This document shows positions 11,101-23,100 of a stretch of 64,000 nt of DNA, in pieces. A model generated the notes under the pieces. It saw only the letters and a list, made by a program, of their open reading frames with translations. It ran no database searches and was not told where the DNA came from. Numbering within the stretch: position 1 is the first letter of the stretch; each line of letters begins with the position of its first letter. This DNA comes from Paraspadella gotoi (taxonomy: Eukaryota > Chaetognatha), in the NCBI GenBank assembly GCA_051294375.1, contig CM119270.1, positions 959,238 through 1,023,237 of the forward strand, given 5' to 3'. The translations under genes were made by a program, and so were the position numbers.

Positions 11101-14100
11101 TCACCGCCGCACGATTTCCCTGTTCTGCGCCCCAATATATCCATTTAGACCTCTCTCGACGCAGCGCTTCGCGGCTATTCTCAAGGCTCTCTTCTTGGAG
11201 GCCAGACGTTTCAGCGCCGCCTGGCTCAACGCGGGCCATGGCGGTCCTCGGAGGCTTTCGCTCGTGGAGTGGATCTTGGCGTCATCCTTCGAGCGGGAGA
11301 TTGGTCTGGACGCAGACTTTCTTCCGTTTTTACTGCAGAGATGTTTCGTGGAGTTCGACTCCGGGGACTGCTAGGGACGAGTGAGCTTTTCGTAGCCCGG
11401 ATGTCGAAGAGGACTGGCTCCCGCTCCAGGGCGGGCGCTGATTGGTCGGGCGGATCGGCGCCGACTTTTGTACAGTTTTTTCTTTCGTTTGTCTTTTGTT
11501 TTTATTTCGTTTTTTCTCTGATAAACGCGCGATATACCGGACTAGCCGTACAAAAGAGCATTCGTGGCGAGGCGGACCGATGAGAATCTGTATTCCATTC
11601 GAATTTTGGATTTCCCCTTATTCGTTCTGAAGCTGTCATTTGGCTTGACAAACTTCTCTGAGGAGAGTCAGTAGGTTACGACAAGGTGATTAGAGGGCAT
11701 TGGTGCTTATTGCCTTTTCCAGAAGGTCTCCCTCTGTCTCAGCGAGCGAGACGGGGAGTCATTGTGCGGCCAGTGGTGGTTTGGGATTCATCCACCACCA
11801 TGATTTAGGGAAGGTTCAGGTTCAAGAGATTGACTTGTTTCCATCTTATTCAGTTTTTTATTTTTTATGGTTATATGTCTTTACACCATATTTTTTCTCT
11901 ATTTATAAACAATATATATGGTATTATTGATTAGGTATCTGACATTAAAATACAATGAAAGTTCATCAGGCGGGACAAACTCCGACGGTGATGAGGAGTC
12001 GACCCAACGACGCAAACGAGCGGGAGCAACGCGATGGCGAGAATCCCAAGCGTCGGAAAGCACTCCCGATGAACCGACATGACGTAGGGAGCGCCACTGG
12101 TCCAGCACCCAATCGGACGGCAGAGGCGCAGAACGGGCAGAAGGCACAAAATCCTCAAAGCCGCCCGCGACGTCTGAATCAGAAGAATCTTCCTCCTCCT
12201 CCGACGAATAGTGAGCATCCGGGTCCGGGGCGGTGTGGGACCGCTGCGACCAGTGGCGCTTAGGTGCTGGTCCTTCAGAACGCGAGGACGAGGCGGACTT
12301 GCCAATGGGGGACCGGCCTCTGGAGTCGGAACAGCAAGGAGTTGAGCGAGAAGGCGAAGAGGGGCGTAGAATAAACCGGACCGATGAAGGATCGTCACAT
12401 AAAAAAGAAACGTAAAAAACAGGAATTAGACATTAATTCATTTCTAAAAAAAAAACGCCAAAACCCTCCCCCCCTCCCTCTCCCCAACCCAAGCCCAGTC
12501 CTCCAAGCCACGAGAAAAAAAGGGTGGTGAACCAAAAAGGGGCGGAAGGCGGGTCTCGTGGCGAGGCGGACCGATGAAGAATCTGTATTCCATTCGGAAT
12601 TTTGGATTCTATCATCGGTCCGCCTCGCCACGAATGCTCCCTAACGAGAAGGCGAAGTGTTGGGGAAAAAATCGAAAGAGAAAAATAAAGGGAGAAACAA
12701 AAAAGGGGAGGCGAGGCGAACGTAACCAAAGGATACGTAACTAAATTTAAACTACTGAAAAAACGACGAACAAAATAAACTCACCGTCGTAAATCCTCCA
12801 AGTGGTGCCGCGTATCGCGGCGGTGCTCGTCAAACTCCTTCCTCATGCTGTTCAGCGACGACGTAAGAGTCGCTAGGAGCGACTCCAGTCCTCCAGTCTC
12901 GGCGCCCGGAAAATTCGACGGGGCTGTTAACTGGCCGCCACGAGGCCCAGGCTCCGGAGCGGGAGGGGCGGTGGAGGTGGTGGTGGCGGCGGGGGAGAGA
13001 CCACTCGAGTCCCGCTGGACCCCTCTCCCCCTGCAGGGGCCTCTCTTCAGGGCGGGCGCTGATTGGTCGGCGGATCGGCGCCGACTTTTGTACAGTTTTT
13101 TCTTTTGTTTGTCTTTTGTTTTTATTTCGTTTTTTCTCTGATAAACGCGCGATATACCGGACTAGCCGTGACAAAAGAGCATTCGTGGCGAGGCGGACCG
13201 ATGATAGAATTCCCTCCACGGTCAATCCCTCCATTCATTCTCTCTCTCTCTCTCTCTTTCAGGCGGAAACTCTCCAGACGGAACTGGATCTCCTCAAAGA
13301 GAAAAACGAGGAACTCAGCGTCGAACTCGAGTTGATGAAGGAGGAGATCGACAGCGGCGGGCTCGGCGGCGGCGGGAGCGGCGAAGGCGGCGGCGTGACC
13401 ACTTATCAGATGAAGCAGCTGGAGCAGCAGAACGACAGGCTCAAAGAGGCGTTGATGAAGTTCCGTGATTTGTCCCAACATGAAAAGCAGGAGAACGTTC
13501 GATTGATCAAGGCGAGTTTTGTGAGAAGAATCGTGTGTGAAGGCTGAAGCGTTTGGTGAGGGGGGGAGGGCTATTTTATCGGGTATAAATTTTGGTGAAA
13601 TCGCGAATAGACTTTGGAAATGTGGATTTAATCTCTTGTGGCATTATATGTCATTTTTAAGGAAAGATATTTATAATTTGAATAAGATTTTTTTAATGCT
13701 AGATATGACAACTTTGTGATTTTCATCCCCTTCTTCCGTCTTATTCCGCCGATAGGACAAAGACGTGGCCAACGAACAGATCAAAAAGTTGAGTCGGGAA
13801 AAAGAGAGTTTGTCCCGACATGTGGCCGACATGGAGAAGGAGATGGGAGACATGAAAGAACAGGTCAGTATAAATCTACTCCATTTATTTTACATTAGTA
13901 GCAAAGGCCTTTCTGAATTCAACTAAAAAACTATACGTGCATAATACAATTTTGCGCCATCCGAAAATCGGATATCAGTTGATTAAAAGTTCTCTCGAGC
14001 TGAATGGATTGAGTGAAGAGGTAAGTTTGTTAGGTGAACTTATTTCAAATTTTTAAAGGAAGCTAACGAAGCTAATGACATAGTTGGATTACATTAGTCA

Positions 14101-17100
14101 TGTCTCATGTAGTCCATTTTAGGCCAATTTCAATTCGCCTAATACGCAGTAAGATAACTGATGAGAATTAAAAATGGTTCATTTTTGAATCAGGAATTTT
14201 CATTTTTCTTTTTTATTAGCTTAGGTCACGTTTTCAGGGCTGCATAGTCTTAAGAATTAATTGAGATATGCTTTAATCGATAGAAATTGGTGATGGCAAT
14301 TTTGGTTTGAAAACGATATCAAAGTGTAATATTTCTATGGAAATGATGTAGCAGAATAATTTGTAGATTATTTCAAATGAGATTAAGTTTTTGATTTGAT
14401 ATCCTGCTAATAATGATAACTCGAAAATATTAAACATACTTTATTATGAAAGGCATGTTAATAATCGGTGATTAATCGAACAACATGAGTTAACGACAAA
14501 ATACAAATGACATTTAAAAGTTATTTCCAATTTAATTGTTGAAATGATCATTCGTCCCACCTCATACGGTTCCCACTTGTCCCATCCCACGCCCACCTTT
14601 ACCTCTGCCCCCCTCCCTGCCCTAAAAGGTGGACGCGGCTCTTGGCGCGGAGGAGATGGTGGAACTCTTGACGGAACGCAACCTGCAGCTCGAAGAAAAG
14701 GTGGCCGAGATGCAAGAGAGCTTGGACGATCTCGAGGCCATGAACGAGATGAACGAGGAGCTGCAGGAGAACGCCCGAGAGACTGAGATGGAGCTGCGCG
14801 AGGAGTTGGACCTCAACAGCGCGAAGATGCACGAGAGTCACCGACAGTTGGAGGCGACCAAGTACACCATCGCCGACTACGAGGCCACCGTGCAAAAGTT
14901 TAGGGATCTGGTCGCGCAGCTGCAGGAGCAGATAAGGGAGCTGCGGGAGGAGTCGTCCACCTCGGCGACTGGAGCGACGACGGCCGCCGCCGCTGCAGCC
15001 GCTTCGGAAGCAGCCGCCATTGAATTTGATTTTAAGGTGTGCAAGGGGGGGGGTAGTTGGTGAAAGCAAGTGAGAGCGAATCGCGGGGGAATTCTCGTTA
15101 ATTCTTTGTCTTTGCCTTTTTTTTTCTTTTCTTTACTTTTTATTATAATAAATTTGAATTTAATATACCAATCTTTTGACAAATTAAGAGTCAAACTCAT
15201 ATTCTTAACCAGGATATATCTTCATTCCTTCCGCAGACCAAATTCGCCGAGACGAAGGCCTATTCTCAAACGATCCAGATGGAGCTTCGTTCTCTCGATC
15301 TGGAACAGAGCTACCATCAGGTCAAGCTGCTCACTTCCTTCATGCCAGACAGCTTCTTTAGACGGGGCGGGGATCACGACGCTTTGCAAGTCCTGCTGCT
15401 CATTCCTCGTGAGTTTTTAATTCGTTGGATGTCGGATGAGTTTTTAGTTTTTTTTGTTTTGGCTATAGTTATACTATACTATACTATACTATACTATAGT
15501 TATACTTATTAAGTATAAGTATAGTAAAATATACTTATGGCCGCAACGAGCCAGCGCGAGGTGGAAAATTCTACCGAGATTTAAACAAAGAGCCGAATTG
15601 ATTTAGAAAATTATCTTTTATTCTTTATTATATTTTTATTTTGTCTTATCCTTCTTCTTTATTTCTCGTTACATTAAATTGGCATTAATCTTCTCTAATA
15701 AAGTGAAATTAAAATTCGGGTGAATGCCAACTCCCGCGCTCTCGGTTTGCCGATCGAGGCTTCTTAAGATCCTCCACGCCGGATTCGCCCATTCCTTGGG
15801 TTGGGAGATGGTGAGAGAAGAGATGGGGGACGAAATGAAGAGAGAGGGAGAGAGAGACAGACAGACTGACTACTAACCCCCTTGTCCCGCCATTCCTTCG
15901 TTGATGATGCCATCGTTGACCACCGGCTTGGCTGACGTTCTATCCCACAATCAAAATGAGAGAAATCTTAAAAAGATGGATGATATCGTCTTGCTCATAT
16001 TCTCCCAACAGAAAAAAAAAACCTTGCTGATCTGATGGTTTCTGCCAGGCTCTTCGTCTCAAGATGAATCGTCTGAAGGTCCGACGGAGTTTGCGGCAGC
16101 TTTCGATTTTTTGTCTGTAAAAATTTTAAAAAACCTTACCAAGTGGTAAAATTGTCCATGAAATTGGTAAGGCGCAACAATGTATATGCTTTTATCAAAT
16201 AAAATTAAATGAATGTACCAATTTCATAAAATTCAGATCCTTGTATTGTGATGCTAGCGCGGGTATCATATAGTATTCCCCGATCTAATACTTAAGGGAG
16301 TGGTCTTTTCATACAATTGAAACATTCTTTGAAATATTATACCACTTCATTGATAGGGAAGCCAAGTACTCTGAGAGAGTCTTGATTGAAAGCTTGCAGG
16401 GACCTGCTATGTCTTTATCTTGTAAGAGTGATGGAGGCCTTAATCCACCAAAGCCTGTCCAATGTCAGATAGCTTATTTATTAAATGAATGGATAATTTT
16501 TATATTGGATGTACCAATTTCTTAAATAGGCTATATTTTCCGTGACATTGCACAAACTGTGGTGAGTTTAGGCCTCCATCCCTCTTACAATATATTAAGA
16601 GTCCCTGCAAGCTTTGTGGCTTATTATCTCCCAAAGCACCTTTTTTTATCAATGAAGTAGTATAATAGTTTTTAGACGGATCTGCTAATCAGCAGATCCC
16701 TGCTTTATAATCCACTTTGTCTGTCCGTCGGTCCGAACCCTAAATCTTGTCGATAAATCAGAATATAGAATTATGATAAATTATGCAAAAAAAAAAATAT
16801 GTCCGTCTGTTTGTATGTCCGTCCGTCCCCCCTTGGCATTAAAATCAAATTAAAGGATTGATAGATGGATGGATGGCTTTGAAGGAAATTTTGTGTATTG
16901 GTAGGAAAGTGTTTGATTGAGCTGGTTAAGTTTCGATGGAATAAAAAAGGAAATTGCAAGATTAATCATAACATCTCAATCGCTGCTTACCGCTAAATCC
17001 CCGTGTGCAGATCCGGCGTTGTTTGCTCAAACTTGTTTTGATTATCACCTCTCTTCGCTAACCCCTCCTCGCTAACCCCTCCTCACTCACCTCTCCTCGC

Positions 17101-20100
17101 TCACCGCTCCTCGATCACCTCTCTTCACTCACCTCTGGCAAGAGCCATGTGAGTCCAGCGCACACGAGCGTCAAAGTTCCGAAAAGAGTCACGATGATTT
17201 CGGGATGAGTTTTGAACAGAGTGGGTCTTCAATCCAAAACAAAATTAAAAGGAATTCAATTCGTACATATAACTAAGTTTAAAGAGAACTAAATGAATTA
17301 ATAAATAGACCGTTCATTAAACGGCAGTCCGTGCTCTTTTTATCAAGACTGTAGCATCAGGCTTCTGGCGGGTTAAACGCCCCATTCCACTCAACTCGAG
17401 GCAGCCACCGGGCGAGAACCCTGGACCTTAGGCTTGAGAGACGAACGCATTGCGTCCGGCTCCCACGGTCTCCATAAAAGGTTAAAATATCATTAAATAC
17501 TGATTTTAGTTTAAAGCAAAACTTACGACAAGGTTGAAAATATCGTGAATATTCTGGCTATGGCGGAGCATATACCCATCATCGTCGTTCTCACCGTCGT
17601 CGGGAACACCTTTTCGTTGGGGAGTGAGATGGGAGAATGGGTAAGAATAGCTGAGCTGATATCATTTGCCGATTAGTTCTTTTTTACCTCTGTCTGAAAG
17701 AGATTGACCAAAAGAACGGCCGCAGTCACGGCCAATTTTCCCATTAAGTAAAACACGTATTTTGCGATTACCGGAAGATTTTTCTGAATGAAATTCCACG
17801 TTCCCATCACGAGGAATGGAAGTCCTGTTGGACAAGTTCTCAATCAATTAATTGGTCGCCGAAAAAATGCTTTGGTCTCAAACCAACCGGCCATCATGAA
17901 CACTAGAGACACGCCCACTCGTCTTGGACATTTTCTGTCGAGAATAAAGCAAAGAGCTGGGACCGGAATCTCTGCCAAACCGAGCAGAATCATGTTCACG
18001 TGTCTGGGGAATGGGATTATACGTCACGTTATTAACTTTAAATCCCAACACGAATCTCGATACTCGATAATGTCTGACCTGTCGCTTTTGAACAGTTCGT
18101 TTGAGCTAAGCGCCAGCGCATAGTAGTAGATAACGACGATGGTTCTCATGAAGATAAATAAAAAAAGGCAACGCCACAAAACTATGAGCGAAAAAGGTAA
18201 CGCCACAAAACTATGAGCGAAAAATAGGAACGCTACAAAAAATACAGTGCAAAAAAAGAAGTGCAAATAAAAAAGCGTCAATGAAATACAAAATTAAAGT
18301 AGTGTCGCATCAATTATGAAAAAGAAATATCGCCTTCAAAATAATAATATAGCAAGATAGCTTATTTATTAGATGAATGGATAATTTTTATATTGATTGT
18401 ACCAATTTCATAATATCATAATATAATATAATATTAAACTGACCCGGCGTCATTTTCCGCTTCTTCTTCGCCTGGTAGTCTGTCAGAATCCCTTGCTCGC
18501 TCTCCCCGCTTAACGTCCCGCTGATCGACTTTTGCGATTTGTTACTCTCTAGCAGATTCAATTTCAATACTGGAAGAAAAAAAAAATTTCGTTGTATGCT
18601 ATTTATATGATCAATTGATCATTCACTTGCCGTTTTAAGTGACTGTAATTTATTTTCATAAGTCAGTCTTACACTCTTACGTCGTTTATGGAGTCGTTGT
18701 AAATGTGTGCATAGTATTTGTGGTATCATAGTGTATCTCCTATCGGATATCGTTCTCCTCGTTACGGTTTTCTTTTTATCGTCGCAATCGCTTGCGCTTC
18801 CGACGATTATGGAATAATGGTCTCAATAAATGGAGTCGTCGTCGTTTGCATTTCAAATTATATTATATTTTTATATTATTTGTATTTGTATGAAGCTAAA
18901 AATTTAGGTATATATTCTCATCATCAAGGTCCTTGAAGACTGATGAGGTGATGTATTAAATCATATAATAAACATATTATAAAAAAAAGTTTCAGCATCG
19001 AACTCGCGATCGCAGTCGCGCATGTTATCATTTTACCATCTTTCACCATTCTTTTTTCAATCCATCATCTCTCATACATTTATTCATTCAATTTTTTTAA
19101 TTAAATTAAATTAATTAAATTCGTTCAATTTAATTATTTCAGTTTATACTTTTAAATTAATTTATTCATTATAATTTATTTATCTCAATTCTTTCAATTA
19201 TTAAAATTAAATTTTAAATTTAATTCATTTATTCATTCAATTTTGAGTGAATGTGTTTGTCATGTGTCGAGTTTTTTTTTATGTTATTTATTTTTTTGTT
19301 ATTTATTTATTCTGTTGTGGCTAAATGAATTCCGCAATGTACCTTTTATCTCTTTTGACGTATTCTTGTCTCTATTTCTGCCTCTGAATGATACTTTCTT
19401 GCTCTCTGTACTGTTTATTAAAAAATAAAATATATTGGTTGTACCAATTTTATATAAAAGATACTGTGGCGAATCTTAAATTCGCCTCCCGTATAGCCTG
19501 GTGAAACTCAGCTCGTCACATTGGCTTGGGCAGCTAAGTACTCGTTAACCAACCGTGAGTTCCGGGTTCAATCCCCTCACGGTCACGCTGGTTAAAGTTT
19601 GATGGTGTCGGCATAAACACGCCAGTGACATGGTCCAAAGCCCTGAGCGCCAGCTGTCGGGAGATGCCTCACACCCCAGGCATCACACATGCCCCTCCGT
19701 TACCATAATACAAGCTTAAAATTAAGTGACCTCTTTGTGCTGCCCCTCCTGAGTCGAGGCGCTCTTGATCCACCGCCACGTGTCGCCGAGGTCGACGAGG
19801 AATCCAGATTCTCGTCAAACTTTGGCGTTGACGGAACCGTGGAGAAGTTGCCAATTTCCAAGGTCTTTTCATACTCTAGCTCCTCTTTTACCGCCACCAG
19901 TTCCGTGATGTTTTTGGGGTTGCACTTGATGGTCGCCTCTACGATTTTCTAGCAAATAAAATGGGTCTAGTTCTTGTGGATGTATTTTATGATTGGCTTA
20001 ACCATGTTCTGGTAAATGAGATTGGTCGATGTCTGATGCTGTGAGTGTTACATCTTTACGATTCTCATTCGCGACAACATGAATGTAGGACTACTATGAT

Positions 20101-23100
20101 GGTATCAAACCTATTTGCTACAAATACATTAAAGGCATGTTGTTCGCTAATCTCCAAGCCAAATTATTCATCTCAAGTAATATCCAATTTTACTCTTGCC
20201 TTAAGGGTTTTCCTCGCCATTATTTCAAAGTCCCGATATAAAATCGGGTCCGACTTGTACTGGTTGAGCTGCCACCGGATGCTCTCTGGGATCGTAAATA
20301 TTAAGCCGAAAGCGACCACAAAGAGAATCGCCTCGTACCAAAGCCACGGTCGCCATTTGGGAATAACTGATCGTGGGATAGTGTTGCCCGGGATGGGGAA
20401 GGGTCATGTTGGGCAGGGATTTGAGAAGGGGTTGAGAGGATTAATGCCGTTTTCGTATATATCAACGAAGGAAGTAGTACTTAAATGATATTTTGAGCAT
20501 AAATGTTCATTTTTCAATCAATAGGTACTTTCTTTTTATTTAATTGTCTTTTTATGCTTTTCCAACAAAACCTGAAGATAAAACTTCTGTTGTGTTTGTA
20601 GTTAATTTTAACTCCAAACTGGATCTAGACGATATATTGAATTCTCGTCCTCATTTATTTGGTTTTCTTTCTTTCTCACCGTAAGACGAAACAGGTAGAG
20701 TGATTTGCGCCGTCGTCGTCGCTGTCTGCGCCACCATCGCCATCCAGATTCGTCGATGCGGCGGATTCATCTCATACATCAAAACCGTGCCCACTCCTGG
20801 TGGCCAAATGACAAGGGGAATATTCTGGCAACAGCCTGGCTGCCTGTGATGCGCGGCTGTAGCATCAGAAAGTAGTTAGGACTGTGAATGGAACCAACCG
20901 GTCAGCGTTGCGTAGCCCATTCCACCGAGAAAACGCATTGTGATGAGAACGATAGAGCTAGAGCTGAGAGCCATCATCGAGTCGACAAATATAAAGGCAA
21001 AGCACATCCCAGCGATGACTGGTTTTCGACCTGTAGGGGATGTCGAGGTCACAAATAAAATTACTGCTTTTCTATAATATTAGTATATTAGCTAATGTTT
21101 AAAATAAGCAAATAAAAATCTACTGAGAGACTTGCCAAGTCATACTTTCTCTGGATCGAGCCACAATAAAGTGACAACCTCACCGATGAGAGCCTGCGTC
21201 CGCGGGCGACAACGAGGGACGCCGCTGCCAGTTTTACCCAGTAGCTGCGCTACGGGGGAAGGAACCTTGGCACGATGAGTGTGCACTACTCTACCGATGG
21301 TGTCGGCGGCCGGCACGCAGATAATGTAGGCAAAGGCGCTACCGATGAAGTAAAACGCGTCTTCAAGTCTCACGATATAAGAGCGAGAGCAAATGGAGTC
21401 GAAGGTCATGACGGTGGTTTCATCGGAGGGCGACTGGTAGAACAGGCTGCGGTCGAAGGTGGAAGGGAAGAGGAGTCATAATCATTAGATTTTGTCAATA
21501 ATCTTGGTCCTAATTTTTATCCTCATCTTAATTTTTGGCGGCCACCTGGAGTCGTTTAAGACGCATTTAGGGAAGTCCTTCACTACGCCCAATTCTGAGC
21601 ATGCGGGCTTGGCCGGTTTGTCCTCCATGTAGCGCGTTCTCACGCAGTCATTTTTTTTTGGACAGAGTTTTTTCATGTCCTTAAACTTGAAGTTTAAACT
21701 GTCCTCGGCTTTGTATGGGAAGGTTCCTATCAGGAATGGAACTTGAAAGTTTTAAACTGCCAAGATAGTTCAGGTTGTCAAATCAGTAAATGAGTAAATT
21801 TATTGAAAAACGACTGCACTTGTCCATTTAATTGAAGGATAATAAATAAATAAATTGATAATGATAATTGATAATCCTTCTGACCGGAATCGTTGACGAC
21901 GGCGCAGAACATCGGGGGAAACCAAGAGAGGAGCGGGACCTTCTGCAGGTTGTGGACGGTGAGGTGGAGGGCGAGGAAGAGGACGATGCAGAGCCGGAGC
22001 GGGTAAACCCTCGAACATCCCAGCGCAGTGAAGACCTGATCCAAAATCATCACCCCTTTTTTTTCGCTTTACCTCGCGCCTCGATTTTTTTAACGAAGTT
22101 TTATGTTCTAATTCTTTAAACCTTTTTTTCTCGTTGCTCTTTTTTTTTAAACCGAGTATGGAAGCGCTACTTATGCTCGATTTATTAAAAGTTTGTTGCT
22201 TAATTCCACCTTTTCTCGCTGAGCCCCCGAGAAAAAAAGATGGTTTATATGTTAAGCGGCAATCGATATTTATATGACTCATAGCTAGGGCCTCAGAGAG
22301 AGTCACGTGACTAACCCACTTATCAGCCCACTAGGTTTTCTCACTTTCTACATTGTTAATCATATAGAGAGAGAGAGACAGGCAAACTTTTGTTTACTCT
22401 CCACTTTCGCCCCACCGAATCAGGCATGATTAAAAAGGCGGAACTCCTGTCTTCCCAAATCGTGAACAAATTCGAGATTCCCGAGGAAATGGAAAGAGCT
22501 CACGTCTTCCTCTCCTCAAAGGGCGAACAGGCCTCCTTCGCCTGCGCCCTCGTCTATCAACTCGCGCGCCTGGTCGCCATCCTCTCGCGCTACGAGACCA
22601 GCCTGGCCACCTGCCCCGTGCACCTTTACTTGAAAGTGGGGACTCTGTTCCAAGTGAGTCGGCGCGCAATTCGCCAATTGAGATAATTGAGATCAATTTC
22701 CGTGTCTTTTAATTGGAGGTTTGAATTATAATTTCACGGTTACTTCCAATAAGATTTTTAATCATTTAGTTTTTTTCAAACAAACATATCGACGTTTTAT
22801 TATAAAATTAGAGCTCAACTTCTCTTTCTCTTTTTCCCATCCCAAAGGAACTCTCCATCCACGAGAAATGTCTCGACTACTTGACCGAACTCCTTCGCAA
22901 AGATCAACTGGATGAGACCATCAGCCTGGACAACCTCGAGAAATCCCTCGCCTTCTTCCACCACCTCTACAACGTGCACCTGGCTTCTGATCAACCCGCG
23001 TCGGGCGAGGGCGACGCCGCTTCCCGCCCGCTGCGGTGCACGCGCCTTCTGACCAATCACGTGCGACTGGTGCAGGCGGCGGCCGACTGCGTGCACGCCG

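Larger units (their letters stand above)
7212..13207. mobile_element. DIRS-like tyrosine-recombinase retrotransposon, rearranged
   Basis: Contains gag-like, reverse transcriptase, RNase H and tyrosine recombinase remnants plus inverted terminal repeats, the set that defines DIRS elements, which integrate by recombinase rather than DDE integrase. Orientation is mixed. The outer shell reads on the - strand (gag N-part 12905-11940; recombinase 3' end 7904-7212). The middle (7930-11612) reads on the + strand and ends in its own terminal repeat. A 25-base N run at 7905-7929 sits on the left turning point. The whole lies in a DCTN1 intron. Frame shifts and a damaged YxDD box show this copy is not intact. 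Either an insertion/inversion of two copies or an assembly error could explain the layout. Confidence 0.8.
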
